Shown in pieces: positions 8,852 to 18,183 of a stretch of 64,000 nucleotides of DNA (position 1 is the stretch's first letter; each line of letters begins with the position of its first letter). The notes below the pieces were generated by a model. It had not been told where the DNA came from. It was given only the letters and a program-made list of their open reading frames with translations, and searched no databases. The translations under genes and the position numbers were made by a program. The stretch comes from Betaproteobacteria bacterium Ga0074130 (lineage in GTDB: Bacteria; Pseudomonadota; Gammaproteobacteria; Burkholderiales; Rhodocyclaceae): NCBI GenBank assembly GCA_001464495.1, contig LNDZ01000032.1, positions 1 through 64,000 on the forward strand, given 5' to 3'.

Positions 8852-10204
8852 ATGACAAGTTTTGCCACGCTGGGACTCATTGCGCCGCTGTGCCAGGCCA
8901 TTGAGGCTTTGGGTTATGCCGCACCCACGCCAGTTCAATCGGGTGCCATTCCCGCCGTGCTGGCTGGGCGCGATGTTCTCGCTGCCGCACAAACCGGAAC
9001 GGGCAAGACCGCTGCGTTTGCGCTCCCCATCATTCAGCGCCTGAGCGCCATCGATACGCCCGTCGCAAGCAACAGCATTCGCGTGCTGGTGCTGGTGCCC
9101 ACGCGCGAGCTGGCCGAGCAGGTGTGCGAAAGCTTCCGTGAGTACGGCAGCACGCTGGGTGTGAAGAGCTTTGCGGCGTATGGTGGTGTGAGCCTCAACC
9201 CGCAAATGATGCGGCTGCGTCGTGGCGTCGATGTGCTGGTCGCCACGACGGGACGTCTGCTCGATCTGCTCGGTCGCAATGCACTCAAGCTCAAGCAGGT
9301 CGATACGCTGGTGCTGGACGAAGCCGACCGCATGCTCGATCTCGGCTTTGCCGACGAGATCACCACGCTGCTGCAAGCACTGCACCGCAAGCCGCAAATC
9401 CTTTTGTTCTCCGCCACCTTCTCGCCGACCATCCGCACGCTGGCCGATCAACTGCTGGACGATCCTGCCAGTATTGAAGCCAGCCCAGCCAACAGCACCG
9501 TTAAAGAAGTGCAGCAGTGGATCATTCCCTGCGATAAGAAAAAGAAGCCCCAGCTTTTTCTGCATCTGTTGAAGCGCGAGCGCTGGACGCAGGTACTGGT
9601 GTTTGTGAAGACCCGCAAAGGCGCCGACGAGCTCACAGAAACCCTGCTCGGGCGTGACATTCGTGCCGAGGCCATTCACGGCGACAGAAGCCAACCCAGC
9701 CGCCTTGCTGCCCTGCAACGTTTCAAAGCAGGCGAAGTCGATGTATTGGTTGCGACGGATGTTGCTGCACGCGGTCTGGATATCGAGCTGCTGCCGCACG
9801 TCGTCAATTTCGATCTACCGACGGTGGCTGAAGATTACATCCACCGCATCGGCCGCACCGGCCGCGCTGGCGCCAGTGGCGAAGCGATCTCACTGGTGTG
9901 CGCCGACGAAGTCGATCAACTCGCCGCCATCGAAACCCTCATCGGCCAAACCCTGCCGCGCGAAGAGCAGCCGGGTTTCGAAGCCGAACACCGCGTCCCA
10001 CAAACCGCACCCGGCGGTGCCGTCGTCAAGAAACCCAAAAAGCCAAAAGCATCCAAAGCAAAAGCGCTTCAGGGGCTCGCGTCGGCAAGTGTGGGTACCA
10101 AGAAGCCCAAGCCCGCCGCACCACCCAAAGCCTCACGCCCAGCCGCGCCCCCTTTCGGTAAGCGCGGGCCGAAACCCGCAGGGCCAAAGCGCAGTAAGGC
10201 TTGA
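8852..10204 (+). CDS. DEAD-box RNA helicase, RhlE type
   Basis: 450 residues. The ordered helicase motifs are all visible: the Q motif before AQTGTGKTAAF (Walker A), PTRELAEQV, DEADRMLDLGF, SATF, ATDVAARGLDIE and HRIGRTGRAG. The last about 75 residues are a Lys/Pro/Ala-rich basic tail of the kind that tethers RhlE-like helicases to RNA. It should unwind short RNA duplexes in ribosome assembly or mRNA turnover. It is a single-gene unit ending in a strong terminator. Confidence 0.93.
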   Translation: MTSFATLGLIAPLCQAIEALGYAAPTPVQSGAIPAVLAGRDVLAAAQTGTGKTAAFALPIIQRLSAIDTPVASNSIRVLVLVPTRELAEQVCESFREYGSTLGVKSFAAYGGVSLNPQMMRLRRGVDVLVATTGRLLDLLGRNALKLKQVDTLVLDEADRMLDLGFADEITTLLQALHRKPQILLFSATFSPTIRTLADQLLDDPASIEASPANSTVKEVQQWIIPCDKKKKPQLFLHLLKRERWTQVLVFVKTRKGADELTETLLGRDIRAEAIHGDRSQPSRLAALQRFKAGEVDVLVATDVAARGLDIELLPHVVNFDLPTVAEDYIHRIGRTGRAGASGEAISLVCADEVDQLAAIETLIGQTLPREEQPGFEAEHRVPQTAPGGAVVKKPKKPKASKAKALQGLASASVGTKKPKPAAPPKASRPAAPPFGKRGPKPAGPKRSKA

Positions 10205-10221
10205 GCGCCGATCCAGAAAAC

Positions 10222-10250
10222 AAAAAAGCCCCGCACTGCGGGGCTTTTTT
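10222..10250. terminator. Bidirectional terminator between helicase gene and fpr
   Basis: A GCCCCGC/GCGGGGC stem flanked by A6 and T6 lies between convergent genes and can serve both strands. Confidence 0.93.
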
Positions 10251-10280
10251 GTTGGGGTTCGCAGTGAAGCGATCCTCGAT

Positions 10281-11057
10281 TTACTTCTCGGCGAAGGCGC
10301 GTTCGATGACGTAGTCGCCGGGGGTGCCGATGTGCGGGGAGATGATGAAGCCGCGGGCATCGAGCAGCTTCGACAGGTCTTCAAGCATTGCTGGGCTACC
10401 GCAGATCATGGCGCGATCGACGGCGGGGTCGAGCGGTGGCAGACCGATGTCGGTGAACAGCTTGCCGTTCTCGATCAGGTCGGTCAGGCGGCCTTGATTG
10501 CGGAAGGCTTCGCGCGTGACGGTGGGGTAGTAGATCAGCTGGTTCTTGACCATGTCGCCGAGGAATTCATTGTTCGGCAGTTCGTTCTGGATGTAGTCAG
10601 CGTAGGCGAGCTCGGACACATTGCGCACGCCGTGGGTGACGATGACCTTCTCGAACTTTTCGTAGGTGGCCGGGTCTTGGATCACGCTGATGAAGGGGGC
10701 AAGGCCGGTACCGGTGGAGAGGAGGTACAGGTTCTTGCCCGGCTTCAGATCGTCGATGACCAAGGTGCCGGTGGGCTTGCGGCTGACGAGCAGGTCGTCG
10801 CCAACTTGGATGTTTTGCAGACGCGAGGTCAGTGGGCCGTTTTGCACCTTGATGCTGAAGAACTCGAGATGCTCTTCGTAGTTCGGGCTGGCGATGCTGT
10901 AGGCGCGGACCAGAGGCTTGTCGTTAACGGTCAGGCCGATCATGACGAACTGGCCGTTCTCGAAACGCAGACCGGGGTCGCGGGTGGTTTTGAAGCTAAA
11001 CAGCGTGTCGTTCCAGTGGTGAACGCTGAGGACTTTTTCGGTAGCAAACTTGCTCAT
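10281..11057 (-). CDS. fpr: Ferredoxin/flavodoxin--NADP+ reductase
   Basis: 258 residues, the length of bacterial FPRs. RAYSIASPNYEE is the FAD-binding RxYS motif, LLSTGTGLAPFISVI the NADP-pyrophosphate segment, and MICGSPAML the nicotinamide-side CG motif. The protein ends in AFAEK, a typical FPR tail. It moves electrons between NADPH and ferredoxin or flavodoxin. It lies only 12 bp after etfA in the same direction, so it appears to be the third gene of an etfB-etfA-fpr operon. Confidence 0.93.
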   Translation of the reverse strand: MSKFATEKVLSVHHWNDTLFSFKTTRDPGLRFENGQFVMIGLTVNDKPLVRAYSIASPNYEEHLEFFSIKVQNGPLTSRLQNIQVGDDLLVSRKPTGTLVIDDLKPGKNLYLLSTGTGLAPFISVIQDPATYEKFEKVIVTHGVRNVSELAYADYIQNELPNNEFLGDMVKNQLIYYPTVTREAFRNQGRLTDLIENGKLFTDIGLPPLDPAVDRAMICGSPAMLEDLSKLLDARGFIISPHIGTPGDYVIERAFAEK

Positions 11058-11069
11058 GACTTCTTTCCT

Positions 11070-12023
11070 TTACTGCTTTTGCAGTGCTGCGGTGAGTTCG
11101 GGCACAACGTCGAACAGGTCGGCCACCAGCCCGTAGTCGGCAACCTGGAAAATTTGTGCATCGGGGTCGGTATTCACGGCCACGACAATGCGGCTGTCCT
11201 TCATGCCGGCCAGATGCTGGATAGCACCGGACACGCCGAAGGCAAGATACAACTCGGGGGCAACGATAGTGCCGGTTTGTCCGACCTGAATATCGTTCGG
11301 TGCATAGCCTGCATCCACCGCGGCGCGGGTAGCGCCGAGGGCGGCGCCGAGTTGCGTGGCGAGTGGGCCCAGCACGGCGTCAAACTTTTCAGCGCTGCCG
11401 AGCGAACGGCCACCGGACACCACCACACGTGCGGATGACAACTCGGGGCGTTCGCCTCCGGCCAGCGCTTGCGAGACAAAGCGCACGCGGCTGTCGGCTG
11501 CAGGTGCGGCAACGGTGGTCAGTTCTGCTGCGCCATCGAGTTCAACTGCCTTCCAGCGCGAGGCACGCACGGTGAGCACTTGCAGGCCAGCTGCGTTTTC
11601 CACGGTGGCCAGTAGGTTGCCAGCGTAGATGGGGCGCACATAGTTGTTCGGTGCGTTGATTTCCAGCGCTTCGCTGATCATGCCCACGTCGGCCAGTGCG
11701 GCGAAACGCGGCAGCACGTTCTTGGCGAGGCTGCTGTGCGCACCCAGAACCACGCTGTAATCAGCGGCGAGTTGTTGCAACAGCTTGGCGACATCTTCCG
11801 CGCGTGGGTGATTCAGATGCTCGGCGTTTGCGTGCAGCACCTTGCGAACGCCATTCAGCTTTTGCGCTTGTTCCAGCACGGCTGCAGTCGCGGTGCCCAA
11901 CACCAGCACATCGACAGGCAGGTTCCAGCTTTGTGCCGCGCGGACGGATTGGCGGGTCGAGGTCTTGAGGCCAGCATTCTTGTCGCTGGTGTCGAATTCG
12001 GCAATGAGAAGAACGGCGCTCAT
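11070..12023 (-). CDS. etfA: Electron transfer flavoprotein alpha subunit
   Basis: 317 residues. The C-terminal FAD domain is recognisable from [15 protein letters not shown], the [22 protein letters not shown] segment and the end [28 protein letters not shown]. With EtfB it forms the soluble FAD heterodimer that takes electrons from acyl-CoA and other dehydrogenases and passes them to ETF-QO. The start codon shares one base with the etfB stop, implying translational coupling. Confidence 0.96.
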   Translation of the reverse strand: MSAVLLIAEFDTSDKNAGLKTSTRQSVRAAQSWNLPVDVLVLGTATAAVLEQAQKLNGVRKVLHANAEHLNHPRAEDVAKLLQQLAADYSVVLGAHSSLAKNVLPRFAALADVGMISEALEINAPNNYVRPIYAGNLLATVENAAGLQVLTVRASRWKAVELDGAAELTTVAAPAADSRVRFVSQALAGGERPELSSARVVVSGGRSLGSAEKFDAVLGPLATQLGAALGATRAAVDAGYAPNDIQVGQTGTIVAPELYLAFGVSGAIQHLAGMKDSRIVVAVNTDPDAQIFQVADYGLVADLFDVVPELTAALQKQ

Positions 12024-12766
12024 TACAGTACCCCCGCTTCATTCTTAAGTTTCTCAACCAGCTCGGCCACGCTGCTCACCTTAATACCGGCGGCGCGGGC
12101 TGGGGGTTCAGCAACCTTGTGCGTCTTCAGGCGCGGTGCGGCGCTAACGCTGGCGAGGTCGATGGTGCCGATCGGCTTTTTCTTGGCCATCATCAGATTA
12201 GGCAGCTTGACGAAGCGCGGGTCGTTGAGGCGCAGATCGGCCGACAACACGGCTGGCAGATCGACGCTCAGGGTCTCGGTACCACCATCGATTTCGCGCA
12301 CAACGGTAAGGGCGTTGCCTTCAACGGTGATGTGCGAAACCGCTACCGCTTGCGGCCAGTCGAGCAGGGCGGCGAGCATTTGCGCGGCTTGGCCGGCGTC
12401 ATCATCAATCGCCTGCTTACCCAGCAGCACCAACTGCGGCTGTTCAGCCTTGACCACTTCGCGCAGCAGCTTGGCGACAGCGAGTGAATCCAGATCATCG
12501 GCGGCTTCGCCATAAATCACGCGATCTACGCCCATCGCCAGCGCATGGCGCAGGCCTTCTTGCGCGCCAGTGTTGCCGAGCGAAACGGCAACGACTTCGG
12601 TTGCCTTGCCGGCTTCCTTGAGACGCAGCGCTTCCTCGATGGCGTTTTCATCGAAGGGATTGACGCTCATCTTCACGCCTGCGGTTTCCACCGCCAGACC
12701 ATCGGCACGCGGACGGACGCGCACGTTGTAATCAATGACCCGTTTTAGGGCGACTAAAATCTTCAT
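12023..12766 (-). CDS. etfB: Electron transfer flavoprotein beta subunit
   Basis: 247 residues from the ATG at 12766 (MKILVALKRVIDYN), which has an AAGG-type site upstream; a GTG nine bases earlier is the longer alternative. NPFDENAIEEALRLKE and the KQAIDDDAGQAAQMLAALL region are conserved in EtfB, where the latter helps bind AMP. First gene of etfB-etfA-fpr and divergent from a LysR gene. Confidence 0.96.
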   Translation of the reverse strand: MKILVALKRVIDYNVRVRPRADGLAVETAGVKMSVNPFDENAIEEALRLKEAGKATEVVAVSLGNTGAQEGLRHALAMGVDRVIYGEAADDLDSLAVAKLLREVVKAEQPQLVLLGKQAIDDDAGQAAQMLAALLDWPQAVAVSHITVEGNALTVVREIDGGTETLSVDLPAVLSADLRLNDPRFVKLPNLMMAKKKPIGTIDLASVSAAPRLKTHKVAEPPARAAGIKVSSVAELVEKLKNEAGVL

Positions 12767-12775
12767 TCGGCACAC

Positions 12776-12930
12776 CTTTTCTAATTTGGCGCAATTTTAA
12801 AGAAAGCCTGAATATCTGTAAAATGGATTGTTTGTATATTTACTATCTGTTTTACATATAAGCATATAAAAGCAGATGGACTTTGCCGCTGCCAAGCGTT
12901 GAAGCTTGCAAACCCTTAAGCCCCCACGCC
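12776..12930. promoter_or_regulatory. Divergent etfB / LysR control region with an inverted repeat
   Basis: An AT-rich gap between divergent genes. TGTAAAA at 12817-12823 and its complement TTTTACA at 12850-12856 form an inverted repeat with a 26-bp spacer. This is a candidate LysR operator, by position and symmetry only. Confidence 0.4.
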
Positions 12931-13854
12931 ATGAAATTCACCCTGCGCCAGCTCGAAATCTTTGTTGCAGTTGCCAATGCCGGCTCGGTCTCGCGGGCGG
13001 CGGAACAGCTTGCGCTGTCGCAGTCTGCCGCCAGTACTGCCTTGGGCGAACTGGAGCGCGCCTACGAGCAAATCCTGTTCGACCGCGTGGGCAAGCGGCT
13101 GGTCCTCAACGACACCGGCCAATGGCTGTTGCCCCGTGCGCTGGAGCTACTGGCCCGCGCCCATGAGCTGGAAGAACAACTGGGCACCGATCAGAGCATT
13201 GGCAATCTGCGCTTGGGCGCCAGCCTGACAATCGGCAATTATCTCGCAACCTTGCTGGTTGCGGACTTTCTGCAGCAACATCCGGCCAGCCGGGTCCAGC
13301 TGGTGGTGCAAAACTCCGCCACGATTATTGAGCAGGTCGCCCGCTACGAGCTTGATCTGGGTCTAATCGAAGGCGACATGAGCCACCCGGATGTGGTGGT
13401 CACGCCGTGGTTGCAGGACGAATTGGTGGTGTTTGCCGCCCCCGAACACCCGCTGGCCAAGAAAAAGAGCGTGTCTTTAGCGCAGGTGTTGCAGGAAAAC
13501 TGGATTTTGCGTGAAGCCGGCTCTGGCACGCGTTCAACCTTTGAGCGCGCCTTGGGCCCACGCCGCAGTGAGCTTAAAGTGCGGCTGGAGCTGGAACATA
13601 CCGAGGCGATCAAGCGCGCAGTCGAGGCCGGCTTGGGGCTGTCATGCATTTCGCGGCTGGCCCTGCGCGACGCTTTTCGGCGCGGCAGTCTGGTGCCGAT
13701 CCGCCTGCCCGAATTACAATTGCAACGTCAGTTCTACATGGTGCAGCACAAGAACAAGTACCTCACCAGCGGGATCCGCAGCTTGATGGCGCATATTCGT
13801 GATGGCGTCGCGGCGGAGAGCACCGCCGAGATTGAGTTGCCGGTGATTCCGTAA
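12931..13854 (+). CDS. LysR-family transcriptional regulator
   Basis: 307 residues from the ATG at 12931 (MKFTLRQLEIFVAVANAGSV). A winged HTH occupies about residues 1-65, with the recognition helix in LSQSAASTALGELE, followed by a periplasmic-binding-type effector domain containing LRLGASLTIGNYLATLLV. The protein lies between divergent etfB and the ETF-QO gene 62 bp downstream, so control of electron-transfer-flavoprotein expression is a reasonable inference. The ligand is unknown. Confidence 0.88.
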   Translation: MKFTLRQLEIFVAVANAGSVSRAAEQLALSQSAASTALGELERAYEQILFDRVGKRLVLNDTGQWLLPRALELLARAHELEEQLGTDQSIGNLRLGASLTIGNYLATLLVADFLQQHPASRVQLVVQNSATIIEQVARYELDLGLIEGDMSHPDVVVTPWLQDELVVFAAPEHPLAKKKSVSLAQVLQENWILREAGSGTRSTFERALGPRRSELKVRLELEHTEAIKRAVEAGLGLSCISRLALRDAFRRGSLVPIRLPELQLQRQFYMVQHKNKYLTSGIRSLMAHIRDGVAAESTAEIELPVIP

Positions 13855-13916
13855 GCACGACAGAACACGCAAAACGCATATAAAACCTACTCTGCAGTCC
13901 ATACAAGAAAGAATCT

Positions 13917-15566
13917 ATGTCTGACGACATCATGCAATACGACGTTCTGATCGTCGGCGCTGGCCCCGCCGGTCTGGGCGCGGCGATCCGTCTCAAGCAG
14001 CTGGCGCTGGCCGAGGGCCGCGAGCTGTCCGTCTGCATTCTGGAAAAGGGCGCCGAGGTTGGCGCGCACATTCTTTCTGGTGCCGTGATCGATCCTAAGG
14101 CACTGGCTGAGTTGTTCCCGGACTGGCAGGCCAAGGGCGCACCGCTTAAGACGGCGGTGACGACCGACGAGATGTGGCTGTTGTCAGAAGGCGGTGGCTT
14201 CAAGCTGCCGCCAGCCTTGCTGCCGCCGCTGATGCATAACGACGGCATGTATATCGCCAGCCTTGGCGAGCTGTGTCGCTGGCTCGGCACCGAAGCCGAA
14301 GCGCTGGGCGTGGAAATCTACGCCGGCTTCAGCGCGGCTGCGCCAGTGTATGACGCCGAAGGCCAGATGATCGGTATTCGCACTGGCGAAATGGGTCTGG
14401 ACCGCGATGGCAACCCCACCGACCGCCATGTGCCGGGCATGGAGATTCATGCCGCCTACACGCTGGTTGCGGAGGGCGCGCGTGGCTCGCTGAGCAAGCA
14501 GATCGAAGCGCAGTTCAATCTGCGCGGCGAATCGGGCGACAGCAAATATGCGCTGGGCATCAAAGAAGTCTGGCGCGTGGCCAAGGACAAGCATCGCCCC
14601 GGCCACGTGCAACACACACTGGGCTGGCCGCTGGATGCGAGCACCGGCGGCGGTTCTTTCCTCTATCACTATGGCGACAACCTTGTGTCGATTGGTTTTG
14701 TCACGCATCTGGATTACGCCAATCCGCGACTGTCGCCGTTTGATGTGATGCAGCGTTTCAAAACGCATCCGAACATTCGCACTCTGCTTGAAGACGGCGA
14801 GCGTATTGGTTATGGCGCACGCGCGATTAATGCCGGTGGGCTACAGGCACTGCCGCAGCTGGCTTTCCCGGGCGGTGCGCTGCTCGGTTGCAGCGCGGGC
14901 TTCCTCAATGTGCCGCGCATCAAGGGCAGCCATACCGCCATGAAGTCGGGCATGTTGGCCGCTGAAGCAACCTTTGCAGCGATTGTCGAAGGCCGCACAC
15001 ATGATGTGTTGAGCGCCTATCCCGCCGCCATCAAGGCCAGCTGGGTGTGGCAAGAGCTGGAGCTGGTGCGCAACGTCAAACCGTATCTGAGCCGCTGGGG
15101 CGAATATGGCGCCATGCTACTGGGCGGGCTGGACATGTGGCTGGGTACGTTCGGCATCAAGCTGCCATGGACGCTGAAGCACACGGGCGCCGATCACAAT
15201 AGTTTGAAGCCAGCGGCCGCACAAGCGAAGCCGGTACCGGTCAAGTTCGATGGCAAGCTGACCTTTGATCGTCTGAGCTCATTGGCGTTGGCCAATCTGC
15301 AGCACGAGCACAGCCAGCCTATCCACCTCAAGCTCACTGACCCTTCACTCGCGGTTCGCTACAACTTGGCCGAGTTCGACTCGCCCGAGCAGTATTACTG
15401 CCCAGCAGGTGTGTACGAAATCGTGAACAAGGACACCACGCCGGCATTGCAGATCAATGCGCAGAACTGCGTGCATTGCAAAACCTGCGACATCAAAGAT
15501 CCTTTGCAGAACATCGTCTGGACCTTGCCTGAGGGCGGCAGCGGTCCGCAATATGCCGGGATGTAA
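13917..15566 (+). CDS. Electron transfer flavoprotein-ubiquinone oxidoreductase
   Basis: 549 residues, full length for ETF-QO. The N-terminal FAD motif is LIVGAGPAGLGAA. The middle holds the membrane-surface ubiquinone-binding region (GGLQALPQLAFPGGALLGCSAGFLN). The C terminus carries the 4Fe-4S cluster ligands in CPAGVYEI and INAQNCVHCKTCDIKDP. The enzyme takes electrons from reduced ETF and feeds the quinone pool at the inner membrane. Its placement next to etfBA gives a complete ETF electron route in 5 kb. Confidence 0.96.
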   Translation: MSDDIMQYDVLIVGAGPAGLGAAIRLKQLALAEGRELSVCILEKGAEVGAHILSGAVIDPKALAELFPDWQAKGAPLKTAVTTDEMWLLSEGGGFKLPPALLPPLMHNDGMYIASLGELCRWLGTEAEALGVEIYAGFSAAAPVYDAEGQMIGIRTGEMGLDRDGNPTDRHVPGMEIHAAYTLVAEGARGSLSKQIEAQFNLRGESGDSKYALGIKEVWRVAKDKHRPGHVQHTLGWPLDASTGGGSFLYHYGDNLVSIGFVTHLDYANPRLSPFDVMQRFKTHPNIRTLLEDGERIGYGARAINAGGLQALPQLAFPGGALLGCSAGFLNVPRIKGSHTAMKSGMLAAEATFAAIVEGRTHDVLSAYPAAIKASWVWQELELVRNVKPYLSRWGEYGAMLLGGLDMWLGTFGIKLPWTLKHTGADHNSLKPAAAQAKPVPVKFDGKLTFDRLSSLALANLQHEHSQPIHLKLTDPSLAVRYNLAEFDSPEQYYCPAGVYEIVNKDTTPALQINAQNCVHCKTCDIKDPLQNIVWTLPEGGSGPQYAGM

Positions 15567-15568
15567 GG

Positions 15569-15979
15569 GTGGCTGAACGCGACGGCTGGGCAGCGCGTAA
15601 CACGGACAGCGATGCTGAAAGTAAAACACCGTTGCTCGATTTCGATACGCGTAAGGCGCTGTTGTTTGCGTTGGCGGCGGAACGACTGTCCGCGTTTTAC
15701 GAGCATGGGCAATGGATGACGGAAGCACAGGGGGCGACACTCGCAGCCCTGTGGTTGTCGCGCTCGAAGATGCGCCTTGATTTATCTGAACGACGCCAGC
15801 TCTCCGATCTCAGCGACCAGTTGGCGCGCGGTATCGCAACGACACTGTCACGCGAAGCCGGTTTGTACACCGCCCATGAAATGATGGAAGCGCTCGACCC
15901 CAACTATCGTTCGGAAGCGGTGTTTGATCTGCTCGACGAATGCGAACGCCTGTTGCGCGAACAGGGCATCACCGAATAA
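15569..15979 (+). CDS. Hypothetical protein after ETF-QO
   Basis: 136 residues starting at a GTG two bases after the ETF-QO stop, so it is likely co-translated. It is predicted helical, rich in Leu/Ala/Glu/Arg, with no signal peptide or membrane segment. I do not recognise a domain. The tight coupling to ETF-QO supports that it is real, but says nothing firm about its role. Confidence 0.6.
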   Translation: MAERDGWAARNTDSDAESKTPLLDFDTRKALLFALAAERLSAFYEHGQWMTEAQGATLAALWLSRSKMRLDLSERRQLSDLSDQLARGIATTLSREAGLYTAHEMMEALDPNYRSEAVFDLLDECERLLREQGITE

Positions 15980-16054
15980 GCCCCGACTGGATAACCCCCG
16001 ACTGAACCACAGGTGTGCAGCGATACGCACACCGCTTACTTTACAGAGCACACT

Positions 16055-16267
16055 ATGACTGAAGCCGAAGCCCGCAGCATTGCCACTCACGAACACTACA
16101 AGGGCGGCCTTTACCGCGTGATTGGTGAGGCGCGCCACTCGGAAACTGAGGAATGGCTGGTGGTGTATGAACAGCTTTGGCCGAAAGAGCGCAGCCTATG
16201 GGTTCGCCCACGCGAGATGTTTCACGGCCAGCTTGAAGATGGTACGGTGCGCTTCCGCGCGCTTTAA
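16055..16267 (+). CDS. DUF1653-like small protein
   Basis: 70 residues from the ATG at 16055. It contains the DUF1653 pattern: HYKGGLYRVIGEARHSE, then LVVYEQLW, then LWVRPREMFHG and a final RF. This small soluble domain is widespread and of unknown function. An upstream in-frame GTG at 16013 would add 14 residues, outside the conserved part. Confidence 0.8.
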   Translation: MTEAEARSIATHEHYKGGLYRVIGEARHSETEEWLVVYEQLWPKERSLWVRPREMFHGQLEDGTVRFRAL

Positions 16268-16294
16268 GGCCGCTAAGCCGGTTTGCGCTAACGC

Positions 16295-17263
16295 TCAGCC
16301 GCGAATTTCACGGCTGCTTGGTTCAGCGAAATAGAACCACTCGTTGCCGGGCAGGGCACGCGGATTGGGGAACAGGATGAAACCGCTGCGATCCGCCTTC
16401 ACCTCTTTGCCATCCTGACGCCGACCAATTAGCTCACCAGCATTGACACGATCAAAGCTCGACCACGGTTGAGCAAAGCGGTCGTCAGCATGTTCAAGAT
16501 CGGTGACATCTTGCATGCGCAGGACTTCAAATTCTGCCGGTGGCGGCGCTAAAGGTAGATCCACAATCTTCAACAGCGCCAGCGTCTGGCGGATGGCATG
16601 CCAAGCCACATCAGGGGCGGTCGGGTCGTCGTGTTGCCCACATTCCAGCGTTACGCCATAGCCACCGCAGCTACGCATGTATTCCGTGGTGCCGATGCCA
16701 TACGCCGCATCGAGCAAGAGCGGGTTGGCGTCCGGGTAGCGCTCGCGCCGGCGGGTGACACCCAACGCATAGGTATCAAGCCAGCCTTCGACGATGCGCG
16801 AAACACCAAGATGCGCCGCGAGCCGTTCTTCCGCTGCCGCATGTGCAAAGGGTTCCAGCGTGCCGTTGTTGTCGCGCGGCCCGAGCATGACAAAGGGTTG
16901 CCCCGGTGTATGAAAGGAGTGCAGGTCCAGCAGTACATCATGCGCCGCCAGCAGTGGGCACAACACATTGGCGATGCGGTCTTCGAAATCCTGCGGTGCA
17001 TCGTTCGGGCGCAGATTGCGATTGAGATTGCGATCGCCCTGCCGCTGTCCACGCTCATAAGCGAGCGGGTTGGTGATCGGCACCACGGTCAGCGTGCCAC
17101 GCTCAAGCTGCAAGGTGCCGCTTTCCAGCTCAGCCAGTAAGCGCTTGAGCGCTTTGGTACCGCAGGTCTCGTTGCCATGCACGGCGCCAAGAATGATCAG
17201 GCGCGGCCCCGGTTGCAGGCCGGCGAATTGGTGGATACGCAGATGAGTGGTAGAGGCAGTCAC
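16295..17263 (-). CDS. Succinylglutamate desuccinylase/aspartoacylase-family zinc deacylase
   Basis: 322 residues from the GTG at 17263; longer frames upstream run antisense through the neighbouring gene and are not conserved. The M14-like zinc site is visible: GAVHGNETCG supplies His and Glu, LNRNL is the substrate Arg/Asn pair, and DLHSFH supplies the third ligand. The family hydrolyses N-acyl amino acids such as N-succinylglutamate or N-acetylaspartate. No arginine-catabolism genes flank it, so the substrate is not defined by context. Confidence 0.85.
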   Translation of the reverse strand: MTASTTHLRIHQFAGLQPGPRLIILGAVHGNETCGTKALKRLLAELESGTLQLERGTLTVVPITNPLAYERGQRQGDRNLNRNLRPNDAPQDFEDRIANVLCPLLAAHDVLLDLHSFHTPGQPFVMLGPRDNNGTLEPFAHAAAEERLAAHLGVSRIVEGWLDTYALGVTRRRERYPDANPLLLDAAYGIGTTEYMRSCGGYGVTLECGQHDDPTAPDVAWHAIRQTLALLKIVDLPLAPPPAEFEVLRMQDVTDLEHADDRFAQPWSSFDRVNAGELIGRRQDGKEVKADRSGFILFPNPRALPGNEWFYFAEPSSREIRG

Positions 17264-17327
17264 GGCGATCAAAGGCGGAAGAACAAGCCCCGATTCTAGC
17301 CTGACAACACGCGAGCCTGATAATCCC

Positions 17328-18020
17328 TTAGGGGAGAAATGGCAGCGAGAGGAAGCGCAGGCCGATGGAAAACCAGCTTTCACTGCCGCCTGTGCGATTG
17401 CCATATGTGGCGTCGAGCTGGATGCGGTTTTGCACGATCCAATGACGCACGCCAAGCTGAAAGTAGGGGCGGCCTTGGTTTTCGCCATAGGTCTCGCCAA
17501 TCAGCCAAGTGCGTGGGGTCATTTCAATTTCACTGCCAACGCCCCAAGTCATTGCATGCTTATTCGTCGCCTTCTCGCGCGACCAGCCGATATTTGTGTG
17601 TAGCAGCACGCGGTCATCATTGAACGAGAAGGTGACTGGTACGTAGCTGTAAAGGTCGCCCATCATCTTACGGCTGACATCCGGGTGGCTGACGGTACCG
17701 AAGGCCAAGCCCCAGGCCCAGCTGTTGGGCTCCAGCGTACGGAACAGGGTTTTACCTTGCAGCAGCAAATCGGTGGTGCGTAGGCCCGTGGCATCGTGGG
17801 TGCGAGCCCCGCCGGCAGTGATTTCAAGATTGCCGGTGAAGTTGCAGGAGGGGAGTGCCCAGAATTCCTGGCTGCCACGATTGTCCTTGACCCAGGTTTC
17901 AGCCTGACAGGCTTTGCTGTCGACGATACGGGCATCGTCCGTGATCATTGGCCGCGCGGCGTATGCCAGCGGGCAGAGAATCAAAAGTCCGAGAACGAGA
18001 AGGTGGCGGAAGGTAGGCAT
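17328..18020 (-). CDS. Exported hypothetical protein, probably outer-membrane beta-barrel
   Basis: 230 residues from the ATG at 18020. An N-terminal signal peptide ends near AYA. The mature part alternates hydrophobic and polar residues (for example WGVGSEIEMTPRTWLIGETYG and IQLDATYGNR) and ends in LRFLSLPFLP, a pattern seen in small outer-membrane porin-like proteins. Two Cys after the signal could form a disulfide. No family is assigned with confidence. Confidence 0.65.
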   Translation of the reverse strand: MPTFRHLLVLGLLILCPLAYAARPMITDDARIVDSKACQAETWVKDNRGSQEFWALPSCNFTGNLEITAGGARTHDATGLRTTDLLLQGKTLFRTLEPNSWAWGLAFGTVSHPDVSRKMMGDLYSYVPVTFSFNDDRVLLHTNIGWSREKATNKHAMTWGVGSEIEMTPRTWLIGETYGENQGRPYFQLGVRHWIVQNRIQLDATYGNRTGGSESWFSIGLRFLSLPFLP

Positions 18021-18090
18021 GAGCAGGGAATTGGGAAGCGTGTAGCCGTATACAGCCGCCATATTCTCCCACTACTGTCTGACGTTCCTA

Positions 18091-18120
18091 TTACAGCCGG
18101 ATGGCAGCCCGACTTATAAT
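18091..18120 (+). promoter_or_regulatory. Candidate sigma-70 promoter for the acyltransferase gene
   Basis: TTACAG (18091-18096), an 18-bp spacer and a consensus TATAAT (18115-18120), 63 bp before the gene. By sequence match only. Confidence 0.5.
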
Positions 18121-18183
18121 ACCGGCCTTGCGCTGCGCCGGCCATGACTGCAGGGAGGCTGCGCTGTCTTCCACCTAGGGTTT

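Noticed and set aside
9654..11438. A 594-codon plus-strand frame spanning the helicase tail and the fpr/etfA region
   Set aside because: It runs through the bidirectional terminator and is antisense to fpr and etfA; no conserved domain.
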